64,000 nucleotides of DNA from Levilactobacillus angrenensis. GTDB lineage: Bacteria; Bacillota; Bacilli; Lactobacillales; Lactobacillaceae. The notes under the pieces were generated by a model. That model saw only the letters and a list, made by a program, of their open reading frames with translations, ran no database searches and was not told the origin of the DNA. The DNA lies in the NCBI RefSeq assembly GCF_003946085.1, contig NZ_RHOB01000002.1:1-64000 (forward strand), read 5' to 3'. Positions 43,611 to 51,989 of the stretch are shown here, piece by piece. Within the stretch, counting starts at the first letter, position 1, and each line of letters opens with the position of its first letter. Position numbers and translations under genes: made by a program.

Positions 43611-44615
43611 CTAGTCGTTCTCATCAGCTGGGAAACGCAGGTTAGCGCTAACTCGCAGGCTGTAGAGCACTTGGTTCACGGTCAAACTCCATTGCAGCCA
43701 CCGTTGATAGTCCGCTTGGTTCTGCGGGTCATCGGGGGCCAACAGGACCCGGGCAAAGTCGACCACCTCAGGTAACATCGGATTAGCCAAGGCCGGTTGG
43801 CTCAAGTCGCGCACCGCGCCGTCCGCAGCCCGTTCCTCGACGTGGGTCAATTCTCCCGCACTATCCAGCGTGACCGTTTCCTTCAGGCCGTAAATTTCTG
43901 ACGACGCAAATGAATTACTGGTCTTGCCAAAGGACACGGTCACGTCAAAGCCTGGGTACCGCAGCATTGCGACGCCCTTGCCATCCGCGCCGGTCGCAAT
44001 CAGCGTCGGGTAGTACTGCACGTGCTCGGGTTGGCCAAACAAGGCAATGGCTAAATAAATGGGATAGACGCCCAGGTCTTGCAGCGCCCCACCCGAGAAT
44101 TGTCGGCTGAAGACGTTGGGCACTTCACCGTCTAAGACCAAATCATAGCGTGATGAGTACTTCATGTACGTCAGCGCCGCCCCTTGGATCAGCGGTAAGC
44201 CGAGAAGCGCCTTTTCCAGTTCCCGGAAGTTGGGCGTATGCACGTGCCGCGCCGCCTCAAAGAATTTCACTTGTGGGTGCTGGGCCAAGGCCGCTTGAAT
44301 GGCCACCATTTCTTGACGATTACTGAAAGCAGGCTTTTCGACCACGATGGAAATATCATGGTCGATGGCCGCCATAGCTTGCTTAAAATGCAGGCTGTTG
44401 GGTGAAGCGATGTACACGACGTCCAAGCGCCCTTGTGTTAACATCTCTTCGTAATTGGTATAGCTAGCTTGTGCGTGATTCTTCGTCGCAAAAGCCGCCG
44501 CTGTTTCCTGATGCCGCGAGTATACCCCCGCCAATTCGTATTGCCCACTGAGGGCTAGGGCTTCGACCAGCTGTTGCGTAATCCAGTTAGTGCCCACTGT
44601 TCCCATGCGAATCAT
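43611..44615 (-). CDS. Gfo/Idh/MocA family oxidoreductase
   Basis: 334 residues. N-terminal Rossmann fold with GTVGTNWI as the dinucleotide loop, VYIASPNSLHFKQAMAAIDH and VVEKPAFSN (the conserved E-K-P) around the active site, then the alpha/beta C-terminal domain with GGALQDLGVYPIYLA. These NAD(P)-dependent enzymes act on sugars, inositols or amino-sugar derivatives. Substrate cannot be named. Start ATG behind GGAGGG. It is followed by the DEAD helicase after 12 bp. Confidence 0.87.
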   Translation of the reverse strand: MIRMGTVGTNWITQQLVEALALSGQYELAGVYSRHQETAAAFATKNHAQASYTNYEEMLTQGRLDVVYIASPNSLHFKQAMAAIDHDISIVVEKPAFSNRQEMVAIQAALAQHPQVKFFEAARHVHTPNFRELEKALLGLPLIQGAALTYMKYSSRYDLVLDGEVPNVFSRQFSGGALQDLGVYPIYLAIALFGQPEHVQYYPTLIATGADGKGVAMLRYPGFDVTVSFGKTSNSFASSEIYGLKETVTLDSAGELTHVEERAADGAVRDLSQPALANPMLPEVVDFARVLLAPDDPQNQADYQRWLQWSLTVNQVLYSLRVSANLRFPADEND

Positions 44616-44945
44616 GTTGATCCCTCCAGATTGTTTAATTTCCTATTTAATAGTTATCGTTGAAAAAGACTAAGACCACTTTTAGAGTACCACACTTAAC
44701 CGTTCAAACGGTCGCTTACGTTCGTGGGGCCGAAAAGTTGGGGCCGTTATCAGCAATTGGTATAGCTAAGCCCACCCGTATCTCAAGTCCCAGTAGTTTG
44801 CCGCATGCCTTATTTTACCAGGACCAGCGTTCCGGCGATAGCCAGCGGATTAAATTTCCCCAAAATCCAAGGGAAATATTGCGGTTTTTCTCGCTAGAAA
44901 TGTTATATTGTAAGAAGAAACCTAAATTCAAGGGAGGGATTACCG

Positions 44946-45332
44946 GTGAAAGGTCGAGACATTGCCTTATTTGGAATTTCACTGGTTGCCGGATTGACTG
45001 GCGGCTTTTCGATGCGCAAAAAGAAAGACCCACAACCAAGCACGTCGCCGCTATTCTACGTTGGCACGTGGCAGTTCATTGACCCCCACAACCAGCGCCG
45101 CCACCGGCTCGAAATTAGTCCTAATCTTGACGTGCAAATCGATGACCACCAACTGCAGGTCCGCGTCAAAGACCTCAATGAACAGCAGCTTACATTCCAA
45201 GATAAGTTCGGCTATCATCTGACGATCCACGCCAATGAACGCCAACCAATTTCCTTTTTCGACGAAGCAGACGACTGCACCTACGCGATGCAGCCCCTGA
45301 CGCCGAAGCCAGATAACGCTAATGAAAAATAA
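44946..45332 (+). CDS. DUF4828 family protein (128 aa)
   Basis: Starts at a GTG 7 nt behind GGGAGGG. A short hydrophobic N-terminus (IALFGISLVAGLTGGF) with positive residues after it suggests a membrane anchor; the rest is a small beta-rich domain with FYVGTWQFIDPHNQRRHRLEI and a C-terminal DDCTYAMQPL. This looks like the DUF4828 family of lactobacilli, of unknown function. Own terminator. In the 330 bp before it (44616-44945) the only feature I see is a possible promoter, TTGCGG then TTATAT near 44879-44908. Confidence 0.78.
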   Translation: MKGRDIALFGISLVAGLTGGFSMRKKKDPQPSTSPLFYVGTWQFIDPHNQRRHRLEISPNLDVQIDDHQLQVRVKDLNEQQLTFQDKFGYHLTIHANERQPISFFDEADDCTYAMQPLTPKPDNANEK

Positions 45333-45361
45333 TGGTCGCCTAATTGTGGCTGAGTAATAAG

Positions 45362-45406
45362 ATTAGCTCTGTAAAACCCATGTGGTTTTGCAGAGCTAAT
45401 TTTTTG
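45362..45406 (+). terminator. Terminator of the DUF4828 gene
   Basis: ATTAGCTCTG-AAAACC / GGTTTT-CAGAGCTAAT followed by six Ts. Confidence 0.92.
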
Positions 45407-45465
45407 TCTATTGATTTAATAAAACGCCCTTCCACCGCTGACAGATGGTCCCCGCCACTGCGCAA

Positions 45466-46224
45466 CTAGTTGGCCGCAAACTTCTGCCAAGCGTGCCGGT
45501 TGCCATTGAACACGGAACGGACAACGGGTAAACTCTGACCATTTTGGGTAACACTGCCATCCGCGTCATACGCAATCAGCTTGACCTGGGCGCTGTGCCC
45601 GGCCAATTTGCCGCCGGTGACCCAGTAATCTTGCGCGGGCAAGACCGGCTGGACGAACTGCGTCAACACCTGTTGCGTTGCCAAGATAATGACTCCCTGA
45701 TGATACCATTCGAGTTCACTGACTAATTTCTTTAGTTTCTGTCCCTGCTTGGCCATATCGACATTACTACTATTATACTTACCATAATAATTTACGGCCA
45801 CCATGATTGGTAGCGTCCCCGTATCTTGGCCGACCGTCGTGTGGAAATGGCGGTACTGGCGATTGGCAGACGTGGTAAAGCTAAACGTGTGCGCGACACC
45901 AACCTTGACGCTGGCCCCCTGGGAACGAGAATAGTTATCACTGAAATCGTCATCGGTATACGTGGCCCCCGAGGTCGCCTGCAGGTACACGAACTGAACG
46001 TGTTTAGCCAGTTGCTGATAATCTAGGTACCCACTGTCTTGATTGACCGTCACGCCACGGATCGGATAATTGGCCAACTGTCGCTTCTGGTGCGCCTGCC
46101 ATTGGGTCCAACCGAACCCCGCAATGAGCACCACGACAATCAGTCCCAGTAACACCCACCACCGGCGATGATGCCGACGACGATACGTATTCTCATAGAT
46201 GGGTTGCACCTCACGTCGTTTCAC
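45466..46224 (-). CDS. GH25 lysozyme-like protein, membrane-anchored, catalytic acids apparently missing
   Basis: 252 residues with one N-terminal membrane helix (about 22-40) after a very basic stretch, then a GH25-like extracellular domain. FVYLQATSGATYTDDDFSDNYSRSQGASVKVGVAHTF follows the family pattern of fIkAT-G-xxxD--F--N---A---G--vG-YHF. However, GVTVNQDSG (57-65) has Thr where GH25 enzymes have the Asp of GIDVS, and LPIMVAVNYYG (138-148) has Ala143 and Asn145 in place of the D-x-E pair. It may bind rather than cut peptidoglycan. Start ATG; single gene. Confidence 0.78.
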   Translation of the reverse strand: MKRREVQPIYENTYRRRHHRRWWVLLGLIVVVLIAGFGWTQWQAHQKRQLANYPIRGVTVNQDSGYLDYQQLAKHVQFVYLQATSGATYTDDDFSDNYSRSQGASVKVGVAHTFSFTTSANRQYRHFHTTVGQDTGTLPIMVAVNYYGKYNSSNVDMAKQGQKLKKLVSELEWYHQGVIILATQQVLTQFVQPVLPAQDYWVTGGKLAGHSAQVKLIAYDADGSVTQNGQSLPVVRSVFNGNRHAWQKFAAN

Positions 46225-46300
46225 CGTCAGTCACCACTTCTCCTCAGCTTTTAGAATACCATCTATTATACCATGCTTATCCCCTAAAAAAATTTAAAGA

Positions 46301-46339
46301 AAAATGAGCCACCAAGCAATTTTGGGGGCTCATCATTTT
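46301..46339 (-). terminator. Terminator of rpiR
   Basis: TGAGCC / GGCTCA arms with inner CC / GG, flanked by AAAA and TTTT on both sides; 200 bp beyond the rpiR stop, after repeat copy F. Confidence 0.6.
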
Positions 46340-46365
46340 ATCGCGTATAGGTGTTTCACTGAAGA

Positions 46366-46475
46366 CATGTTGAAAGATGAAAATTAGCTAGAAACATTGT
46401 CAGAGCGCGACTCATAGCGTAGAAATTAGTCGTTTACGGATTCATAGCGAAAACTGGCACCTACCGTCCGCCAAC
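46366..46475 (-). repeat. Mosaic repeat family I, copy F (flank only)
   Basis: Reverse-orientation right flank: GAAAGATGAAAATTAGCTAG, then ATTAGTCGTTTAC, AAAACTGGC and CCTACCGTCCGCCAAC, where the terminal repeat breaks off. The core hairpins are gone. It lies between the GH25 and rpiR genes. Confidence 0.75.
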
Positions 46476-46535
46476 TAGAATGTCTGTTAGTCAGCGTCTG
46501 CCAACCTTTAGTTGTTTACGTTGGTTGCCGACAAC

Positions 46536-47450
46536 CTACAGTTCATGTCTGGTCTGTTCGATCACGTCGCGCACCTTGGTCAGCGTCTGATCCGTCCGCG
46601 AGGAGATGCGTAAGACCGTCATCATGAAGAGGCTGTCCAGAATTGCCAGCTGCGAGATCAAGGAGTACATCCCCTCCGAGCGGTAATTGACCTCATCCGT
46701 CAATGACAGGAAGGAAACATCTGCCGCTTGGGCCAACGGCGACCCGCTGTAGCTGGTGATGGCAATGACCGTGACCCCATTATTATTTAATTCATTCACA
46801 ATATTTAACGTCTCATGATTACGTCCCGAATGGGAAATAATGATGGCACAGTCGTCCTTACCCAATTTTGCTGCTTGCATCAGCTGGATATCGTAGTCTG
46901 GATAAAAGGCCACGTTGAGTGAGGTCCGTAAAAATTTATGATAGCCATCCAAGGCCGCAATCGACGACCCCCCTAACCCAAAGAACGTCACCGACTGGGC
47001 ATGGATCAACTTCAAGACTGCCCGCGCCAATTCATGTTCACTCAGCGCCTCGTTGGTGGCCTCCAAGGAATGAATCGTATAGCGGAACGTCTTATTGGCA
47101 ATCGTTGACAGCGAATCACCCTCGTCTAGTTCTGGAAATGAACTAACTTGCGGTGTGTCTTCAATCGCCATATGGGCTAAGGCCATGGTAAACTCGCGAT
47201 AGTTGGCATAATCCATGCGTTTGACGAACCGTGAAATCGTCGCCGTGGACACACCGGTCGCACTCGACAGTTCTTTGATAGTCATTTCACTCACGACGCC
47301 TGGATTATCCAAAGCGAGCTGGGCAACTTTCTTTTCTGTTCGGGACAATTGATCATAGGTCCCGCGAATCTTGCCAATCGTTGAACGCGCGATGGTCGCC
47401 GCCCCCTTTCTAACAGCATTTTGCTGCGGTGATTCACTTTTTGTAAACAT
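46536..47450 (-). CDS. MurR/RpiR family transcriptional regulator of gluconate genes
   Basis: 304 residues: N-terminal HTH (MTIKELSSATGVSTATISRFVKRM, about 57-80) and a C-terminal SIS domain (about 130-290) with FFGLGGSSIAALDGY and IISHSGRNHETL, which binds a phosphosugar. It is divergent from gntZ-gntK-gntP; 6-phosphogluconate is the likely effector by analogy to other RpiR gluconate regulators. Its own start codon lies in the centre of the palindrome TGTAAA-CAT-TTTACA, suggesting autoregulation. Start ATG at 47448-47450. Confidence 0.9.
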   Translation of the reverse strand: MFTKSESPQQNAVRKGAATIARSTIGKIRGTYDQLSRTEKKVAQLALDNPGVVSEMTIKELSSATGVSTATISRFVKRMDYANYREFTMALAHMAIEDTPQVSSFPELDEGDSLSTIANKTFRYTIHSLEATNEALSEHELARAVLKLIHAQSVTFFGLGGSSIAALDGYHKFLRTSLNVAFYPDYDIQLMQAAKLGKDDCAIIISHSGRNHETLNIVNELNNNGVTVIAITSYSGSPLAQAADVSFLSLTDEVNYRSEGMYSLISQLAILDSLFMMTVLRISSRTDQTLTKVRDVIEQTRHEL

Positions 47451-47456
47451 TTTACA
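47442..47456. promoter_or_regulatory. Candidate RpiR operator over its own start codon
   Basis: TGTAAA-CAT-TTTACA, perfect 6-bp arms. The central CAT is the rpiR start codon on the minus strand. It has the same 15-bp form as the sites at 47474 and 41391. Confidence 0.65.
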
Positions 47457-47465
47457 TCAAAAGCC

Positions 47466-47504
47466 TTGAAAAGTGAAACTTTTTTACATATAATAGCGTT
47501 GTCA
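47466..47504 (+). promoter_or_regulatory. Promoter of gntZKP with RpiR-type palindrome and cre-like site
   Basis: TTGAAA (47466-47471) and a perfect TATAAT (47489-47494), 17-bp spacer. TGAAAC-TTT-TTTACA (47474-47488) abuts the -10. TAATAGCGTTGTCA (47491-47504), 12 of 14 to the cre consensus on the opposite strand, covers the -10 and start site. Confidence 0.8.
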
Positions 47505-47539
47505 GAAAAATTTCGCATCATGCAAAGGAGATTAATTTC

Positions 47540-48445
47540 ATGAAACTCGGATTAATTGGTTTAGGTAAGATGGGTCTTAGCCTCGCAGAAAACGCTATGG
47601 ATCACAACCACGAAATCGTTGGTTACGATTTAAACAAAGATTTTGTTGACAAGGCAGTTGCTGCAGGTGCTGAAGGCGCCGATAGCTTAGAAGACATGGT
47701 TGCTAAGTTACCTTCACCTAAGATTGTTTGGGTCATGGTTCCAGCCGGCAAGCCAACGGATTCCACGATTGAATCATTGAGCACGTTGCTCGGCAAGGGC
47801 GACATCTTGATTGATGGTGGGAACTCTTACTACAAGGATTCTCTTCGTCACAACGAAATCTTAAAAGCCAAGGGTATCGACTTCTTTGACTGTGGGACTT
47901 CAGGTGGTATGGAAGGTGCACGTTCACACGGTAACTTCATGATCGGTGGGGACAACAAGGAAGCCTTCGAAACGATTCGTCCATTATACGATGACATCGC
48001 TGAAAAAGACGGTTACCTTTACACCGGCCGTGCCGCTTCAGGTCACTACTTGAAGATGGTCCACAACGGTATCGAATATGGTGAAATGCAAGCCATCGCC
48101 GAAGGTTTTGAAGTGCTTGAAGCTTCTGACTTCGACTACGACAACGAAGCCGTTGCCAAGGTTTGGAGCCACGGTTCTGTTATCCGGGGCTGGCTCATGG
48201 AATTGGCTGAAGAACAATTTGCCAAGGATCCTGAACTTGAAAAGATCGCTGGCCGCATGCATGCTTCTGGTGAAGGTCAATGGACTGTTCAAGAAGGTTT
48301 GGACAGCCACGTTCCAACGCCAGTTATCGCCTTAGCCTTAATGATGCGTTACCGTTCAATGCAAGATGACACCTTCACTGGTAAAGTGGTTTCTGCTTTA
48401 CGTAACGGTTTTGGTGGCCACGCAATGGACAAGGCTGGCAAATAA
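47540..48445 (+). CDS. gntZ: 6-phosphogluconate dehydrogenase, decarboxylating (short form)
   Basis: Oxidises 6-phosphogluconate to ribulose 5-phosphate and CO2. The 301-residue length marks the short NAD-type group (Bacillus YqeC/gntZ-like), not the 470-residue pentose-phosphate form. GLGKMG (7-12) is the dinucleotide loop; DGGNSYYKD, SGGMEGARSHGNFMIGG and KMVHNGIEYGEMQ (Lys172, His175, Asn176) form the active site. Start ATG behind AAAGGAG. First gene of the gluconate operon, 35 bp before the kinase. Confidence 0.94.
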   Translation: MKLGLIGLGKMGLSLAENAMDHNHEIVGYDLNKDFVDKAVAAGAEGADSLEDMVAKLPSPKIVWVMVPAGKPTDSTIESLSTLLGKGDILIDGGNSYYKDSLRHNEILKAKGIDFFDCGTSGGMEGARSHGNFMIGGDNKEAFETIRPLYDDIAEKDGYLYTGRAASGHYLKMVHNGIEYGEMQAIAEGFEVLEASDFDYDNEAVAKVWSHGSVIRGWLMELAEEQFAKDPELEKIAGRMHASGEGQWTVQEGLDSHVPTPVIALALMMRYRSMQDDTFTGKVVSALRNGFGGHAMDKAGK

Positions 48446-48480
48446 TACTTTTTAATTAGCGACACGAAAGGAAGAGCTCT

Positions 48481-50031
48481 ATGGACTACATGATTGGGGT
48501 CGATATTGGTACTACCAGTGTCAAGACCGTACTTTATGATACTGCGGGTCAGATGCAAGGCTATTCAAACAACCTTTATCCCCTCTATCAAGATGTGCCC
48601 GACATGGCCGAAGAAGATCCAGATGAGATTTTCTCCGCAATGATCGATGGGTTAACCACGGTAATGCGCAAAGCAGATTTGAAGAACGGCAAGATTCAAG
48701 GTGTCTCCTTCTCAGCTGCCATGCACAGTCTGATTCTGTTAGATGAAGACCACAAGCCGCTGACCCGAGCAATTACTTGGGCTGATAACCGTGCGGTGAA
48801 GTACGCGGATGAATTACGTGAGAACGGTGTGGGTAAGCAACTTTACGAAAAGACCGGGACACCAATTCACCCAATGACGCCACTTAGCAAATTAATCTGG
48901 TTACGCAATGACCAACCTGACTTGTTCAAGCAAGCCCGTTGGTTCGTCGGTATCAAGGAATACGTTTTATACCGTTTGTTCGGTGTACTCCAAGAAGACT
49001 ACTCCATTGCCAACGCCACTGGTCTGTTCAACATCTTTAAGATGGACTGGGACGACCAAGCCTTAGAAGTTGCCGGGATTACCCGTGACCAATTACCTAA
49101 ATTGGTCGACACAACTGACCAAATCACTGGTATGAACGCAGATTACGCTGGTGTGATTGGTATGGACCCACAAACTCCCTTTATCATGGGTGCTTCCGAT
49201 GGTCCCCTCGCCAACTTAGGGGTTAACGCCATTAAGCCTGGTGTCGTCGCTGTGACTATCGGAACTTCCGGTGCCGTGCGGGTCGTTACGGACAAGCCAA
49301 AGATCGATCCTAAGGGTCGGGTCTTCTGTTACTACTTGTCCAAAGACCACTGGGTTGTCGGTGGCCCTGTCAACAACGGTGGGATCGTCTTCCGTTGGGT
49401 TCGTGATCAACTCTTCGCACCAGAAAAGCTGACCGCTGAACAAATGGGTGTCGACTCTTACGACCTCTTAACTGAGATTGCTGCTAAGATTCCTGCTGGT
49501 TCCGACGGCCTGATCTTCCACCCATTCTTAGGTGGCGAACGGGCCCCTATCTGGGACGCTAACGCCCGCGGTTCATTCTTCGGTTTGACGCGGACCCACT
49601 CACGGGCACACATGGTTCGGGCAGCTCTTGAAGGGATTGTCTACAACCTGTACACCGTGATGTTGGCACTTGAAGAAGTCGTTGGCAAACCAACGAGCAT
49701 TCAAGCGACCGGTGGTTTCGCACGTTCAGAACTCTGGCGCCAAATGCTGGCGGATATCTTTGAACAAGATGTCACGATTCCAGAAAGTCCTGAAGGGACG
49801 GCCTTAGGTGCCGCGACGTTGGGGATGTACGCGTTAGGCTTGATCGATGATCTCTCCGTTGTGAAGAACTTCATCGGTGTGGCTAACGTCCACCACCCTA
49901 ACCCAGAGACTTACGATGCTTACCGGGCCTTGGTTCCGATTTACATTCGCCTTAGTCGGCAATTGCAATCAGAATACAAGAACATCGCTGAGTATCAACG
50001 GACCCACGTCCACCAAAAGAAGCAAAAATAA
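48481..50031 (+). CDS. gntK: Gluconokinase (FGGY family)
   Basis: Phosphorylates gluconate to 6-phosphogluconate, the substrate of the preceding gene product. 516 residues with the FGGY actin-like fold: DIGTTSVKTVLYD at the N-terminus, central ATP/sugar-binding loops VTIGTSGAVRV, and LEGIVYNLYTVM with ATGGFARSELWRQMLADIF near 390-430. Start ATG behind AAAGGAAGAG. Position between gntZ and gntP makes gluconate the best substrate among FGGY kinases. Confidence 0.94.
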   Translation: MDYMIGVDIGTTSVKTVLYDTAGQMQGYSNNLYPLYQDVPDMAEEDPDEIFSAMIDGLTTVMRKADLKNGKIQGVSFSAAMHSLILLDEDHKPLTRAITWADNRAVKYADELRENGVGKQLYEKTGTPIHPMTPLSKLIWLRNDQPDLFKQARWFVGIKEYVLYRLFGVLQEDYSIANATGLFNIFKMDWDDQALEVAGITRDQLPKLVDTTDQITGMNADYAGVIGMDPQTPFIMGASDGPLANLGVNAIKPGVVAVTIGTSGAVRVVTDKPKIDPKGRVFCYYLSKDHWVVGGPVNNGGIVFRWVRDQLFAPEKLTAEQMGVDSYDLLTEIAAKIPAGSDGLIFHPFLGGERAPIWDANARGSFFGLTRTHSRAHMVRAALEGIVYNLYTVMLALEEVVGKPTSIQATGGFARSELWRQMLADIFEQDVTIPESPEGTALGAATLGMYALGLIDDLSVVKNFIGVANVHHPNPETYDAYRALVPIYIRLSRQLQSEYKNIAEYQRTHVHQKKQK

Positions 50032-50079
50032 GTTAGCCGGTTTAGTTCTTTCAGAAACTAAACAAAAAAACTAATTTTT

Positions 50080-50168
50080 CGCAAGTAAATTGTATACAAA
50101 TCGCATATAGTCTAGTACAATGTGTGTACAAAGTATTGAGAAGCCAACGCTTTCACGTTGGCTTTTCA
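50080..50168 (+). promoter_or_regulatory. gntK-gntP intercistronic region with hairpin and palindrome
   Basis: TTGTATACAA (50090-50099) is a perfect 10-bp palindrome, followed by TACAAT at 50116-50121 as possible -10. AAGCCAACG / CGTTGGCTT (50141-50164) is a perfect hairpin ending in TTTT, 34 bp before the gntP start: a leaky terminator or attenuator. Confidence 0.55.
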
Positions 50169-50198
50169 AAATTCATTATATGAAAGGGCTTACTTCCT

Positions 50199-51557
50199 AT
50201 GGAACTACTAGCTTCGCTTATCGGGGTCATCTTCTTATTGGTCCTTATTATTCGTTTCAAGATCAATACCTTTGTTTCCCTGATTTTAACTTCTGTCCTA
50301 ACAGCGATTCTGTTAGGCATGAACCTCACCACCATCGCCACGACCATTGAGTCTGGGATTGGGAGCCAATTAGGTGAACTGTCCTTGGTCTTTGGTTTTG
50401 GGGCTATGCTGGGTCGGTTAGTTGCCGATGCCGGTGGGGCTTATGTGATTGCCACAACACTGATTGACAAATTCGGTAAGAAACGCCTTCAATTAGCTAT
50501 TATGCTTGCTTCCTTTATTCTGGGGATTGCGTTATTCTTCGAAGTCGGAATGGTTCTGTTAATTCCTATCGTCTTTGCCATCGCCGTTGAAGCTGATGTG
50601 CCGATCCTGTACTTAGGGATTTCCATGGCAGCCGCTTTGTCTGTTACCCACGGGTTCTTACCGCCTCACCCGGCACCAGTTGCCATTGCGCAAGTCTTGG
50701 GCGCCAATGATGGTAAGGTCCTCCTGTTCGGTTTAGTGGTAGCGATTCCAGCCGCCATCGTTGCCGGACCATTGTTTACGAAGTTAGCGCAAAAGTTTGC
50801 ACCAACTGCCTTTCAACAAAAAGGGAACTTGTCTTCATTAGGTGAAGTCAAGACCTTCAAGCCTTCTGAAGCACCTAGCTTCGGCTTATCCGTCTTAACT
50901 TCCCTCTTCCCAGTTATCTTGATGGCTATCACGACCATTTACAAGATGACTGTTGACGGTGGGGCTACTCCTACCAAGAACGCCACCATGTTGGACCAAA
51001 TCGTGGCCCTGATTGGTGACCCAGCCATCGCCATGTTAATTTCACTGATGGTTGCGATGTTTACCATGGGTTGGGGTCGGAAACGTAAGACCGCTGACAT
51101 CATGGCAACCTTGGAAAATGCCGTTAAGTCAATCGCTATGCTGCTGTTAGTTATTGGTGGTGGTGGGGCCTTCAAACAAGTCCTCATCGACGGTGGTGTT
51201 GGTAAAGAAGTTGCCAAGCTCTTTATCGATTCCAACATGTCCCCACTGATCTTAGGTTGGTTAGTCGCTGTGGTTCTGCGGGTGGCTTTAGGTTCCGCCA
51301 CTGTTTCCGCACTGACCGCCGCCGGAATCGTTGCCCCATTGATGGCCCAATCCGGTGTTGACCCTGCCTTGATGGTACTGGCCATTGGTGCTGGTTCCTT
51401 AGCCGCTTCTCACGTTAACGATGCTGGTTTCTGGATGTTCCGGGAATACTTCGATTTGACGGTTAAGCAAACGCTGAGCATCTGGACCGTGCTGGAAACT
51501 GTGATTTCCATCGTGGGTATCCTGATTGTTCTGCTGTTGAACATGGCATTCCACTAG
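50199..51557 (+). CDS. gntP: Gluconate:H+ symporter
   Basis: Imports gluconate with protons. 452 residues and about twelve helices, starting MELLASLIGVIFLLVLIIRFKINTFVSL. FGFGAMLGRLVADAGGAYVIA and LPPHPAPVAIAQVLG are family motifs. Third gene of the operon with gntZ and gntK; the 167-bp gap before it has its own possible promoter and a hairpin. Close paralogue at 39950. Start ATG, 10 nt behind AAAGGG. Confidence 0.94.
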   Translation: MELLASLIGVIFLLVLIIRFKINTFVSLILTSVLTAILLGMNLTTIATTIESGIGSQLGELSLVFGFGAMLGRLVADAGGAYVIATTLIDKFGKKRLQLAIMLASFILGIALFFEVGMVLLIPIVFAIAVEADVPILYLGISMAAALSVTHGFLPPHPAPVAIAQVLGANDGKVLLFGLVVAIPAAIVAGPLFTKLAQKFAPTAFQQKGNLSSLGEVKTFKPSEAPSFGLSVLTSLFPVILMAITTIYKMTVDGGATPTKNATMLDQIVALIGDPAIAMLISLMVAMFTMGWGRKRKTADIMATLENAVKSIAMLLLVIGGGGAFKQVLIDGGVGKEVAKLFIDSNMSPLILGWLVAVVLRVALGSATVSALTAAGIVAPLMAQSGVDPALMVLAIGAGSLAASHVNDAGFWMFREYFDLTVKQTLSIWTVLETVISIVGILIVLLLNMAFH

Positions 51558-51588
51558 AATTTTTCTGACAATTAATTCGAGCGTTATC

Positions 51589-51624
51589 TAATCCGCTGCC
51601 CAGTTTGGGGTGGCGGATTTTTTG
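51589..51624 (+). terminator. Terminator of the gluconate operon
   Basis: AATCCGC-GCCC / GGGG-GCGGATT followed by six Ts, 32 bp after the gntP stop. Confidence 0.9.
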
Positions 51625-51636
51625 CGATATTGTGCT

Positions 51637-51672
51637 ACCTGGCCGCCTTACCGTTCGCCAAATATGGGCTTT
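51637..51672 (-). repeat. Solo end of mosaic repeat family I
   Basis: CTGGCCGCCTTACCG and TTCGCCAAATATGGG in the order edge then terminal repeat, as at 30851-30883; no core follows. The rest of 51673-51930 shows no gene or site I recognise. Confidence 0.7.
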
Positions 51673-51940
51673 GATAGTGGTTGTCACTGAATAACACCAC
51701 CAACTGGCCAGTAGTCTTGCGTTCGTATTCGTCGTCCTCCTGACTTTTCACATCGCATAAATAACCTGTTAGCCCACCATTCCCAGCCCTCTAGTTCGGG
51801 CCAACAATCTACCCAACCTCCACCCATTAGCCGCTAAATGGCTGACAACCACAACTAGCCCACCCTTTACTCACTAAGTTGTGCCCAATCTAATTCTCAG
51901 GAAAATTTCACGCTCCCCACCGACATCGTCTAAAAATCCG

Positions 51941-51949
51941 TGCTATAAT
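51941..51949 (+). promoter_or_regulatory. Extended -10 promoter of the amino acid permease gene
   Basis: TGCTATAAT: perfect -10 (51944-51949) with upstream TG. No good -35 at 17 bp. Confidence 0.5.
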
Positions 51950-51989
51950 AGTTGAATCAGTCATTTGAGAGAAGAGAGGCGTCAAGAGT

